Positions 1-10,419 of a stretch of DNA of 64,000 nt are shown here, piece after piece. Source of the DNA: Ceratopteris richardii (Eukaryota > Streptophyta > Polypodiopsida > Polypodiales > Pteridaceae). The stretch covers positions 97,354,866 to 97,418,865 of the forward strand of contig CM035430.1 in the NCBI GenBank assembly GCA_020310875.1, given 5' to 3'. Within the stretch, counting starts at the first letter, position 1. The number at the start of each line of letters is the position of its first letter. A program made the position numbers and the translations under genes. A model generated the notes under the pieces. The model worked only from the letters and a program-made list of their open reading frames with translations, had not been told where the DNA came from and searched no databases.

Positions 1-404
1 TTCACTGTTTTGTGCATAACTTGAAAAGCGTTCGTCAGATTTGAGTGAAAATACTACCAATAGATGTGTCTCGTTGAGAGCTTCGAAAGAAACCTGCTAT
101 TTGCCATATTCAGAGTTCGGAGCTGCGAGAAAAATTCATATTTGTGCTTACTCTTGTAAGTGGTATCGCGGCATGCATTTCCCGAAAGTTAGTGAGTTGG
201 AGAGGTAGTTAAGTCTTTTCACTTGCATTGTAGCTCAACCACTTCACTTTCCATCATGTGTGCACTCGTCCTCATACACTTGGTTCATGTGGTTCCTCGG
301 ATTCATAATTAAACGTGTATCGATCCACCACTATATGCACTTGTGGGGCGATTGAGATTTATTCTCATCGACACAAGTCCCTAATGCTTCACGGATTAGG
401 TACA
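1..404 (+). repeat. 5' LTR of element A, 3' portion only
   Basis: This stretch aligns almost base for base with 15385-15786, including the shared GTGGTATCGCGGCATGCATT and the CACCACTATATGCACTTGTG segment. It ends in GGTACA, giving the CA terminus expected of an LTR, nine bases before the PBS. By comparison with the 3' copy (879 bp), about 475 bp of this LTR lie outside the window. Confidence 0.9.
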
Positions 405-412
405 CATGTTTT

Positions 413-430
413 TGGTGCCATTGCCCAGGA
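413..430 (+). promoter_or_regulatory. Primer-binding site of element A (tRNA-Asp-like)
   Basis: TGGTGCCATTGCCCAGGA lies just after the LTR end. It resembles the TGGCGCCGTTGCCGGGG complement of plant tRNA-Asp used by Athila/Tat-type Ty3 elements, with a few transition-like differences. It would prime minus-strand DNA synthesis. The assignment rests on position plus similarity. Confidence 0.7.
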
Positions 431-1715
431 ACAAACTTAACAAGGTGCCCTCGTGATGGTTATAGCTTTGGAGTGAAGGAATTGTACTTATAGAGGTGAA
501 TTTGTTTAGTGGCAAGTAGTCAAGCACTTTAGCACTTGTTACTTCATATCCTTGAGGTGTGCATAATGAGTTTCTAGGTCTAGGGTTAGGAGTGAGGAAG
601 AAAGGGAAGAGTTAGGGTTAGGTTAGAGAGAGGAGTAGAGTAGGAAGAAGTAAAAAAACCAAGAAAAAAATCCCAAAAATTATTAAAATTAGTGTAGAGT
701 AGGTCTTAGGTATCACAAGCTATAAAAACCAAAAAAATCAGTTCATTTGACACGAGTGTGAGAACAGGTATTGTGAGCAGATCAGCGATCAGTATTGCCA
801 ACGTGGTATCATGCCTAGCAAGCTAAAGAGTGAATTTGGAAGCACAAATTTGAGTTGAGGTATCCTTGAAGGTAAGCAACACAATTTTTTGATAACAAAA
901 TCACTTCAAAAACACAACCGCACGTGATTAGAATCATTTCTGGTATCGTGGGAAGGTACAGAGAGTTTTTTGAGGGCTTTTGAGTGATACAGAAATTTGG
1001 CTAAGGTATCATGGTCGGTTGAGTTTTGGTATCGTGATACCAAAACTCCCTAGTATCACGATACTCGCCTGGTATCGTATCGCTGCATACCCACTTGAGG
1101 TATCGCGATACCATTCTCCTATCGTATTGTCAAGTGGTATCGCGATCGTGATCAATCAATGGTATTGTATCACAATCCATCTCGGTATCGTATCATCCTC
1201 TGTCTTGATATCGTATCGTCGATCGAGCGGTATCCTATTGCATGCAATGTTGGTATCATATCGCCAACTCAATATCGTATCGTACCAATTATAGTATTGT
1301 ATCATCCTCTGTTTGGTATCGTATCATCACTTGAACTCGGTATCGTATCATGAGCAATCCAGTATCGTATCGTGTAGTGGTCAAGTATCGTATCGACCAC
1401 TAATTTAGTATCGTATCGTCGAATGCAGAGGTATCATATCGTGTGAATCTGGTATTGTATCATCTGTCTGGTATCACCAAGAGTGGTATCATCCACGACC
1501 AATCAAGCCATTTGAGGGCAAAATTGGGAGTGGTTGAAGAGCTAATTGTGGGGAAGTGGGAAGTCAACATAAGCACAGAAGGGTGAATGAACTTGAGATC
1601 AAGATGGGTGCTAAGTAGCTGGAGGAGTGTCATTTCATCGGTAGGAAGTGCAACCCAAGCAAGTCATCACTCTATCTATATGGACACCTCTAGTGATTCA
1701 GAGGAGGAGATACCC
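431..1715 (+). other. Untranslated leader of element A
   Basis: About 1.3 kb separate the PBS from the first plausible gag start. No domain is encoded here. The segment 590-720 is purine-rich (runs of AGAGTTAGGGTTAGG type) and 942-1498 holds the phased repeat described separately. ORFs reading through it (980-1353) are products of that repeat and are not genes. Confidence 0.75.
942..1498 (+). repeat. Phased array of a GGTATCGTATCG core, ~22-23 bp period
   Basis: About 23 copies of a core close to GGTATCGTATCG begin near 942, 1005, 1028, 1052, 1071, 1099, 1136, 1161, 1184, 1207, 1229, 1252, 1271, 1292, 1315, 1339, 1361, 1384, 1407, 1430, 1451, 1470 and 1485. Most spacings are 19-25 bp, usually 22-23. 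The core is conserved while the ~11 bp between cores varies freely. Two units are palindromic: GGTATCGCGATACC at 1099-1112 is perfect and GGTATCGTGATACC at 1028-1041 nearly so. It lies wholly in the retrotransposon leader. No coding role is apparent. Confidence 0.9.
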
Positions 1716-3172
1716 ATGGCCTCAGAAGACATGTAGGGTTCTATCCCTAGGGAGAACTTTATGTCAACTATAGAGGGGGAATAATGCACCTCTCTGCAAC
1801 ATGTATCCACTAATCCCCAAGGGATCCCTATTTACCTGGATGGATTAAATAGGTCTGTTGCAAGGATGGTAAACTCTACTGAGTCAGCAATAGTGCCCAG
1901 ACTCGCAGTCAAGTATGAAGGAGGAGTGTACATGGATAAATTAGGTCACATCTATGTCGTAACAAAAAACCCAGATCAGATCAACGAGAGAGGAGGATTG
2001 GAAGGACAAGGAGTCTCGGGGAGACATGATCCTGAAGAGTTAGTAACTACACCTAGAGGCAAGTCAATGGTGACTCAAGTTTTGAGAGGGTATTTTATAC
2101 CTCAAGATGACTACCTATTGGACATCTACTTAATCCACGGGTTAGACCTGCTGTTACAAACCGACTCACCCACACGAGGATAAGAAGAAAGCCCAATGAC
2201 TTTCTTTGAGTTAAAGGATCCAGAAGATGAGTCTAGAGTCACATACCTAGACTAGAACCAAAGAAGGTATTGGCCGATAGATGCAATTGATAGAGCTCAA
2301 TTGAAGTATATGGGGTTGCATGTATTCCCTTCTCGAGAGCAAGCAACTACCTCTCACAATCCTTTTGGAATGAACCTAGAGCCAGAGAATACAATGTCAG
2401 GACAAACGAGCCAATGAGGTGTTCCCATCAGAACTCATGTGCACTTCAAAATGCCAAGAGTGCAATCTCACAACAAAACCTACTCAGGAATGGGTAACCT
2501 GAATCGGCCACCAGTTCGACCAAGGCCACAACCAGGGGTGCAGCCTGGAATACCCCCAATTAGACCAACAATTCCTGTGATGCCCAGACCACTAGAACCA
2601 ATAAGAAGACTAAGACCAATTCAAGTGGTCAAATGTATGAGGAATCATTATGACGGAATGGGGGAACCCTATGATCACATAACAAAGTTTAAACAAGTAT
2701 TACGGGTCGAGCAAGTTGATGATTTCTTTGTGCAGTATGAATCCTTTGGACTTACGCTCACAAGGATGGCCTTGACTTGGTTCCAACCATTGGATCCCAA
2801 TCATTTTAGAAATATTGAGCAATTTTTTCAAGACTTCATTGGAGAATTCACCAGGAGAGGGATTAAACACAATTCCTCATCCTTAATCCATAGCTTCAAA
2901 CAAAATCCGAATGAAACTATGAAAATAGCTAGCCGAAGATTTAATCAATATGTTGATAGATGTCTAGCAACAAAAAGACCCTCTCAATAGAAAATGATAT
3001 CACTATTCTTGGACGGATTGACGAATGGGACTTTGAGAACCTTAGTCTACGTGAAACGGCTCCAGACATTGAGCGAGTGTCTTCAAGGATGTATTGACCT
3101 AGAGGACAACTTAGCTGACGATCTCAAGAGTACACCAAGCCCTACAAAATCAAAGACACTAGAAGTACAGTA
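1716..3172 (+). pseudogene. gag capsid region of element A (several stops)
   Basis: One frame runs from an ATG at 1716 (MASEDM) to 3172 with in-frame stops near 1734, 1782, 2181, 2252, 2415 and 2988. The capsid-type Retrotrans_gag core is around 2640-2960, recognisable from DHITKFKQVLR, the LTLTRMALTWFQPL stretch, DFIGEFTRRGIKHN and IHSFKQNPNETM. The N-terminal third is Pro/Arg-rich (2480-2630). Gag would assemble the cytoplasmic particle that packages element RNA. Its spacing from the leader and the following zinc-finger frame is normal for gypsy elements. The copy cannot make full-length Gag. Confidence 0.8.
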
Positions 3173-3177
3173 ACATC

Positions 3178-4939
3178 TAATTCCAACAATGTAGAGGAAT
3201 TCGCAGAACTGGTAGCCAAGAAGTTAGGAGTCCACGGACAGAGGAATTACCAGCATCCATCAATGAGAATGCCCATGTTGAGACGATGCAGCTTATGTGG
3301 TGGAGATCATCCATCTCACATGTGTGCAAGAGGAGGAATAGGCATGCCTCAAGCTTATCCATACAATAGGCAGCCACTTCAAGGACCCACCCTGTACTGT
3401 CATGTAGAATACAAATACACTAATCACACTACTGAGAATTGCCCATTCAACAGGCAGTCAAGACCCTTAAATCAACCTCAGTATAGGCCTTATGGATACC
3501 CTCCTAGAGAGTTATGAAGGGAGATTCCCAAATATAACCCCTATCCAGGCCGACATAGAGCACCTAGACCATATGAACAAGGGCAATATGAACAACCTCA
3601 GCCAGAGTTAGGATAGCAACCATCCCTTCCATAGAACATAGTGCCAGTTAAATACACTCAACCAGAGGAAAACATGGAGAAAGCCATAGTACCAGCTACA
3701 CCACTAGCTAGTATAGAATCAATGAAGCAGGGATATGAGCAAACCCAAGGAGAATACTATCCCTATGACACCAATTTGATGGAGTATGACCAAACTTATG
3801 ACCAACAATACTATGGTTATGAGGGATATGACAACACTTACGGACAAGAATTTGCAACCCTAATGTACACCACACCCAAGGCACCAGCACCCATGAGACC
3901 ACCCATCAGACTACCTGTGCCAAAGGGACCATGCTATAGATGTGGAGGAGACCACTTCATAAGAGAGTGCACTCGGCCATATAACCCACCACCCCCCAGG
4001 ACTTGGGATGGGTACTACAATGAATGTGGAAAGGAACACCTATTTAGAGACTACCCAAAGAATCCCAATAAGACTCATGACACAACACAAATCAATGTGG
4101 TTGAAGTAATTGAATCGTCAGGCAGTGATAAAGAGTACAGAGTACCTTTAAAAGCTATCACACGGGCGCAAGCCAAAGGACAAGAGAGAAAGAAAGTAGA
4201 CTCTGAACTAGAAAAGAATAAAAACCAAGAACCCAAAACACAGGTAGTGGAAGACTTTGAAGACCCACGTGAGATTATCCAAACAAAGAAGACTCAAAGT
4301 TGGAAGGATAGAAGGGAAAAACTTAGAGACAAGTGGATGAAAAATAAAAGTAAGGAAAACAAGAAGAACATGAGAGATAGTAAGAAACCTAAGAAATCGG
4401 AGATACAGGAAGAAACCCTAATTACGCCTCATACACAAGAATTAAACAAGCTAGGATCAATCTTAGCAGACCCAAGACCAGATGATTTGGACATGTGGTT
4501 GAAGGCTTACCAAGCCAGAATCATGACTAGACCAAACATCGAGCAGCACGAGAAACTTTACCCACAAGGGGAGTTAGAAAAGCAGAGACTTGCAATATGT
4601 AGAAAGTTCATAGAGGTAGCTCAGGCCACTCTAGAAAAGACTATCCTTGCCCTCCCAAAGATGAGAATATCTGAGAATCAATACAATGAGTGTTTTAAAA
4701 AGAATGACCAGAAACCAAAAGAGAAAGATAATAAAGAAGAATTACTTAACACTCGGGACAAATCAATATCCATAGTTCCTGAACTAGAAGCAGATTGGCC
4801 AAGAGAGTTTCGGACTAGGATTCGGGAAGACGGATGGAAAAAGAATGGAAATTCAAGACCTCCTTTTGAGGAATTAGATGTGGAAGACGATCAACCAACT
4901 CCAAATTGGAAGAAATATATGAAGAGGTTTCCATGCTAA
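3178..4939 (+). pseudogene. gag C-terminal zinc-finger and Lys/Glu-rich linker of element A
   Basis: This frame differs from the capsid frame, so a frameshift lies near 3175; stops fall near 3515, 3614 and 3633. Two CX2CX3HX4C fingers are clear: CSLCGGDHPSHMC near 3289-3327 and CYRCGGDHFIREC near 3931-3969. Two further copies have lost ligands (CHVEYKYTNHTTENC near 3400 and NECGKEHLFRDY near 4021). A 432-residue open stretch, 3641-4939, covers the second pair plus a very Lys/Glu-rich tail. The fingers would bind RNA; the charged tail connects to protease. Confidence 0.75.
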
Positions 4940-5882
4940 ACCGAAATAGCGAGGAGGCATGCAGCGTTTCTACCCTACCAAACTACATGGGAGAATATGA
5001 GAAAGAATCCATAATCTTCCGTGCTCCCACAATATGAGGTAAGGAAAATGAGTCTTCAAGCAAGACCTCTCACAATCTAACAGAACTCAAGCAGACCAAG
5101 GTATAATGGCAGTTGACTGTGGAAGAATTACTACGAGCCAAGCCTCGAATATGGAAACAGTTAGCCGGACAATTGAAGTTGGAGCAGGAGGTGAATAAGA
5201 AGGAAAGTAAAGAAACCAAAGTCCCTTCTACTGTACAAATCCCTATGGATAAAGTCAGAGAGAATTTAGTGAAGGAGACAAAGGAAACACATGTTTACCC
5301 ATCACATATAATGGATACATAACCAAGGCCATTTTGACAATAGGAGCAGGTGTAGGCATAGCCACCAAAGAAATTTGGGAGAAATGGGGAAATCCAACCC
5401 TGCAACCAACACGTATGAAGCTTCAATTAGCAGATTTTCATGTAGAGGGACCCCTTGGAATACTGGAGAAAATCAAGTTAGCCATCTACGGAGTGGAGTT
5501 TGAGCACACATTAGCTATATGTCAATTTGGAAAAGCAAATAACTATGAAATGGTATTAGGATGCCCATTCATGAGACAACTTAGGGTAGTACAAGACTGG
5601 GGAAGAGACGCTTTATACCTACAACATCAAGGAACTACTACCAAGATAAATTTGCATACATTTGCATATAGGGACGTACCCCCACTACAATGGAATTCCA
5701 TACACAAGGAAGAGGATGATTTGTCAATTCATAGTGCTACTTCAAGTGACCAATCATGGATGCACAAAGATGCTCATTTATGGATGTGCAAGGAAGCAAA
5801 GAGAGAAGAGAAAAAAATTCAAACATGGCTTATCGAACATCAAAATTACCGACCCATAGAGGACCCAATGTATATGCCCTAA
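4940..5882 (+). pseudogene. First protease (PR1) of element A, between gag and RT
   Basis: From 5113 there is a conserved pre-protease segment (VEELLRAKPRIWKQLA), then a frame change and a retropepsin-like region at 5320-5640. The flap-side and C-terminal hallmarks survive (GIATKEIWEKWG, then MVLGCPFMRQL near 5551). The active-site loop reads LTIGAGVGI, so the catalytic Asp of the expected D-[TSG]-G motif is absent. It is followed by an acidic linker to a TAA at 5880. The position is the normal one for a gypsy protease that cleaves the Gag-Pol polyprotein. It looks catalytically dead. Confidence 0.7.
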
Positions 5883-7387
5883 GTTTTTCCTGATGAACCA
5901 TTCGAACCACCCGGTTGGATGGAGATTCTAGCCACTTTGGATGTATGTGTGAATGAAGAGGTATTGACCATGAATGGATGTGTGGACGAGGAAGGTTATG
6001 ATGTAAGCTTTTACATGGTAGTCCTTCAGCAAGTAGATGCAGGAGAGTGGTAGAAAAGGAATGGAAGGAAGAGTATGAAAGCATAGAGACGGACCTGAGT
6101 TTGATTCAGGGGAACAATATTTAGAAACAATCCAAGCCGATAAAAAAGGAGGAACACCCAAGGTGTTAGCAATAGAAGCAGCTTAGTTGAGACCAAACCA
6201 TGAGGAAGCCATAGATAAGACTGAACCAAACCCAAACCTATTTGAAGTCCCAGAACACTTCAAAAGATATGAAGTAGAGGAGAGGAAGATAGCCATTCAG
6301 ATGCCTAAGAGAGAGGCAAGAGAAGGAGAAGCATATGACAACAAGGAACAAATGAAGAAAGTAATAGTGACCATGGAAGATGGAGAAGAAAGGTGTACAT
6401 ACATAGGAAACGATGTGTCACATGAGGAGGGAGAAGAATTGATAAGACTGATTCGAGAATATCAAGATGTGTTTGCATGGACCTACAAGGACCTCAAAGG
6501 TGTTGAGCCCTCCATTTGTTCTCATTGAATACCATTGACACCTGACGCAAAACCATCAAAGCAATGCCCTTACACTTATAATGATGTTTATTATGCAAAA
6601 TTAAGGAGGAGATAGACAAGTTGTTAGCTATGGCATTCATTTATGAGATAGAACACACTGAAAGGGTGTCACCATTAGTGGTTGTACCCAAAAAGAATGG
6701 GAAACTAAGAGTGTGTATTAACCTGAAGAAAGTAAATGCAGCTACAATCCGTGATAGCTACCCATTACCTATTACTCATCATCTTTTGGAATGAGTCCCA
6801 GGTAAGGAAGTCTATAGCTTCCTGGATGGATTCTCTAGATACAACCAAGTAGCCATTGCTATTGAGGACCAACATAAGACTGCATTCGTGACTGAATGGG
6901 GAATATATGCTTTCAAGGTGATGCCTTTTGGACTCACAAATGCCCTTGCTACTTTCCAAAGGTTGATGTGTCACGTCTTCAAGGAATTCCTAAGAAAGAG
7001 TATGGAATTATATGTAGACAACCTTGCATGTACTCAGGTCAGAGACAGGAGCATATTTCTAAGTTTCGAAGGATATTTGAAAAGTGCTGACAATATAGAG
7101 TATGCATGAATCCTGAGAAATGTGTCTTTATGGTGAGACAAGGAAAAATCCTAGGACACATTATATCTAGCAATGGAATCTCTACTGATGAAGATAAAAT
7201 CAAAGTAATACTAGAGCTTCCAAGATCGAAAAATGCAAAGGAAGTGCAAGCATTTATGGGTCATTGTGGATACTATCGTAGATTTATTCACATGTACGCC
7301 ATAATTGCCAAGCCATTATATGGATTGTTGACCCAATTCACATGGACGGACGAATGTGAGAAAGCATTTAACGAATTGAAAAAATGA
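5883..7387 (+). pseudogene. Reverse transcriptase of element A (frameshifts, YVDN)
   Basis: An N-terminal connector is open at 6187-6528 and ends in the usual pre-RT segment (YQDVFAWTYKDLKGV). RT blocks follow: VSPLVVVPKKNGKLRVCINL near 6670-6725, FLDGFSRYNQ near 6820-6850, FKVMPFGLTNALATFQRLM near 6910-6968, and ELYVDNLA near 7005. The catalytic YxDD box is YVDN, so one metal-binding Asp is lost. A stop sits near 6792 and a frameshift near 7095. The thumb (GKILGHIISSNGI, AFMGHCGYYRRFI) is at 7140-7290. RT would copy element RNA into DNA; this copy is inactive. Confidence 0.85.
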
Positions 7388-8220
7388 CTCAGCACCGCAC
7401 CTATTTTGAAAACACCCAACTGGAACCAGACTTTTCATATTCATGTAGATGCCTCCAACTATGCAATAGGATGCATTCTAGCTCAACCTCCAGATGAAGG
7501 AAAATTGGATCATCATATTGCCTATGTGCACAGACAATTGAATCAAGCTGAAAGAAATTATAAAACTACGAAACGAGAAGGTTTAGGGATGGTGTACGTA
7601 GTAAAGAAATTCAGACACTACCTTCTAGCCAACAAGTTCAAGTTCTTCATAGATCATCGAGCCTTATTGTACTTAGTCGATAAGCATTGTAACACGAGAA
7701 GGCTAGTAAGATGGTTTCTATTATTAATGGAGTTCGATTTCGAAGTGATTGTAAAAAAAGGAAATACCCACGTGAGAGCGGATCATCTATCTAGGTTAAC
7801 ACATGGAGAACAACCTAACAGAGTATCAGATGATTTACCAAACACATACCTTTTCAATTTGGAAGTGTGTCCTAAGTGGGCAGAGAGGTTAATTTCAATA
7901 CTCGCCCATGGACCGCAGCACTTAATTAACAAGGCAATTAGGAAGGGAATTCTACAATCGCGTAACCTACACATTGTAGCAGGAAGCGTGTACCATAAAG
8001 AACCTAACGGTGTATTGTCAAGATGTGTAGAAGAAGATGAACAGAAGAATTTGATTGAGCAAGCGCATGTAAACAAATGGAGAATGCACAAGGGAACCCA
8101 TGGAACTCTAAGGGAATTAAAACAATGAGGAGTTTATTGGCCTGATATTCCTAAGGATGTTCATGAGTATGTTGGTAGTTGCACCAAATGTCAAGAAAAT
8201 ACTCTAGATGATCATACATC
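7388..8220 (+). pseudogene. RNase H plus first integrase H2C2 module of element A
   Basis: It continues the RT thumb frame after a TGA at 7385. RNase H is at 7430-7800: FHIHVDASNYAIGC (first Asp), TTKREGLGMVYVVKKFRHYL (Glu), KFFIDHRALLYL (Asp) and VRADHLSRL. Next comes a connector (ISILAHGPQHLINKAI) and a zinc-binding H2C2 module at about 8063-8200, with His at AHVNKWRMHKGTH and Cys at SCTKCQ, split by a TGA at 8126. RNase H degrades the RNA strand; H2C2 opens integrase. A second H2C2 module follows downstream, so this one appears to be a duplicate. Confidence 0.8.
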
Positions 8221-8820
8221 ATTACCCTTCTCTACAATAGCACCAGGCTAGAGTAAAACATTGGTGAAATTCTTAAAGACGCACAGCATGAGGAAGGAAC
8301 AAGTTTAGCTAGAAAACGATCCCTAAAAACCTCATTTAGCTATTACTGGAATGGCCCATGGAAGCAATTATTCAAAAGAGGAAAAGACAATCAACTACGA
8401 CTCTGTGTACATGAAGGAGAGTACTTACCCATATAAGAAATGGCACATGCAAGAGTTGCAGGAGAACATTTCTCAGCCGAAAGAACTGTCAAAATGATTC
8501 TCTTTGCAGGCTTGTGGTGACCAACTCTACATATGGATGCAGACACCTACGTACAAAGTTGTGAGATATGCCAAAGAGCTAAGTACCCTATTAGACGAGA
8601 TGGCATGCCTTTGAGACCTATGGTTTGTGCGAGAGCCTTTCCCAAATGGGGTATTGATTTCATAGGACCCATTACTCCACCAGCCAAAGGAACACACGCT
8701 GAGTACATAATAGTGGCAACAGATAATCTAACTAAATGGGTAGAAGCAAAGGCAACTAGAAAGAATGATGCTAGAGTCCTTGATGAATGAATTCCTAGTG
8801 ATTCAGAGAATTTGAGAAGA
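8221..8820 (+). pseudogene. Second H2C2 module and truncated integrase core of element A
   Basis: A second connector (TLVKFLKTHSM, then KQLFKRGKDNQLRLCV) leads to a second zinc module at 8438-8583: AHARVAGEHFSAERTV supplies the His pair and SCEICQRAK the Cys pair. Stops lie near 8251, 8434 and 8518. The catalytic core begins normally (FPKWGIDFIGPI with the first Asp, then VATDNLTKWVEA) but ends at a TGA at 8788. The sequence then jumps to a segment that in element H lies after the integrase C terminus. The second Asp, the Glu and the GPY/F region are therefore deleted. Confidence 0.75.
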
Positions 8821-8914
8821 AGCACGCCAGGAAGCCCTAGAGCGTATCAAAAAATGAAAAGAGTGGATAACACAAAGGGATGAATGATATCTACATGGAG
8901 AAGAACCCATTCCC

Positions 8915-9289
8915 ATGGCCAATTACCAAGTCCAGCAAGCCAATGAAAAGAACCTCAGCATATCTCAACCATATTTAAACCTAGGGATTGGAGCCACAGA
9001 GTACCGATTGATAGATGCCTTGATCGACTCAAGTGCAGCCCTAAGTTGCATACGAATGACATTTATCACGCATCTTCAAACGACCGTAAACCCAACTAAA
9101 GCACGCATGATTGGCATTGGGAGCCAAGTCATAGAATGTGTTGGAGAAGCCCTAACGTCCCTCCACCTAGGAAATTCCACTATGGAGCAACGAGTTTTGG
9201 TATGTAAAGATGAGGATTTAATAGAAAACCTGATACTGGGGCAAGATTGGATCATCGAGAATGAAGTGAGCATTCATCTAGCACAATGA
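8915..9289 (+). CDS. Second retropepsin-like domain (PR2), downstream of integrase, element A
   Basis: A 124-residue open frame starting MANYQVQ. Residues ~35-50 read ALIDSSAALSCI, matching the retropepsin active-site loop (hydrophobic-D-[TS]-G-A) with the Gly as Ser. Residues ~62-100 carry a glycine-rich IGIGSQVIECVGEA strand and the hallmark NLILGQDWII (I/V-L-G-x-D-W). This is an aspartic protease fold signature, but it lies after integrase rather than between gag and RT. The upstream sequence (REEARQEALERIKK) and the same domain order recur in element H (18018-18361). Its likely role would be polyprotein cleavage or a derived non-catalytic function; that is inference. The upstream part of the same polyprotein is broken, so expression from this copy is unlikely. 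Confidence 0.65.
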   Translation: MANYQVQQANEKNLSISQPYLNLGIGATEYRLIDALIDSSAALSCIRMTFITHLQTTVNPTKARMIGIGSQVIECVGEALTSLHLGNSTMEQRVLVCKDEDLIENLILGQDWIIENEVSIHLAQ

Positions 9290-10235
9290 TACATCTCAAC
9301 CAAAATAGAGCATAAGGAAATCTTTAGCATGTTAGAAGAAAGACCTCCTCACATGCATGAAGTTATTAAGTGGGAGAAGGAAACCCTAGAAGAGGAGTTA
9401 GAAGACGAATCAATCGAGAGCATACCCAAAGGATACCCTAAGCTAGAATTGCTAACAAATATGAAGGTGTCACTTGAAGATGTGCCTTCATTCCCCATGA
9501 AAGGTGAATCCAAGAGAGAATGTGAGGACAATGCTCCTAAAATTACCTCCACCATGGGAAGAACATCCAAATGGAAGTCTACTACTTGATTACCACAGTC
9601 TGGAAATGCTCATCTACAATGGGTTCACAAGGATCGAATGAGGGAACCAGAGAAGCCAACACCAAAGCAGGTCAATCACCCCATGAAGGCAAGGAGGAAC
9701 AACAACTCCTCTTTATTACAATCAGAACCAAAAAGGCTCTTAAATGTATGGCTTCCAAAATCACTACTAGTAGCCCAAAAGACACATCGATGTATGTGGA
9801 TTCCAAAACAGGTCAGAAAGACTACTACCCATGAGCTAGACAAGCTCAATGAGATATTATGCCGGCAAGATAAAACAAAGCGGTCTACAAGGATCCACCA
9901 AAAGTACAAGCGGAACACAACGTCAATCAATTAGACTTCAAGAAAGAAAGAGAAAAGGTCTAGAGCACGACAAAACTGAGAGAAGCAAAGGCCTTAAACA
10001 CCAACTACAAAATGGATATGGAGACCCAAGAGGCAGCAAGGACAGGAACATCCGACTCAACAGGATTCCACTTGCACTCACGAAGAGTCCATTGCACCTA
10101 GAATATGCATGCCAGGGCCACATTGCAAGGTCATGCATTCGGCACATAATCTTTTCAACAAAACTAGTGGTGCATCTTTCCATCATTGGAACGGTTCTTA
10201 GATTCTACTTCCATAGGAATGAACTTACAATGTAA
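9290..10235 (+). pseudogene. Post-PR2 charged region of element A
   Basis: Remnants of coding sequence continue after PR2 in shifting frames. 9329-9589 is acidic (ETLEEELEDESIESIPK). Around 9735-9810 two short repeats VWLPKSLL and MWIPKQVRK occur; a similar pair, QVWVPKDQ and QQVWVPKKHL, is seen in element H near 30750-30890, supporting a shared protein. No known domain was recognised. The frames at 9571-10235 overlap and are broken, so I treat this as one decayed C-terminal extension of pol. Confidence 0.45.
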
Positions 10236-10419
10236 ATAAATAAATGCTTCGGCTAAAACTAACTTTTGTTTTCTTTTAGGAATATAAATCAAAAGAAGTG
10301 TGGTAAGAGACCTTACTTACCTAAGCAAGGGGGAATGGAGTGATGCAATAAGCAACATGTCACTAATCCACACATAACACACAACTTGATTTCTAAAAGA
10401 AGCTGATATTCTATTACAA
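10236..10419 (+). promoter_or_regulatory. Candidate splice-acceptor region before element A extra ORF
   Basis: The gap between the pol remnant and the next ORF has no coding sequence. It holds a U-rich stretch ending TTTTCTTTTAG near 10280 and a second AG (ACAAGTGCAG) ending near 10422, immediately before ATGGCTTCTGAGG. Plant 3' splice sites look like this. A spliced subgenomic RNA would place the following ATG first. This is a sequence-based suggestion; no strong donor was identified for it. Confidence 0.35.

Noticed and set aside
980..1353. Open frames of 104 and 64 codons
   Set aside because: They are translations of the GTATCGTATCG repeat (recurring IVS/SYR words) and carry no domain.
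942..1498. Repeat-spacer array resembling a CRISPR
   Set aside because: Cores are only ~12 bp and degenerate, spacers ~11 bp, no cas genes, and it lies between PBS and gag of a plant retrotransposon.
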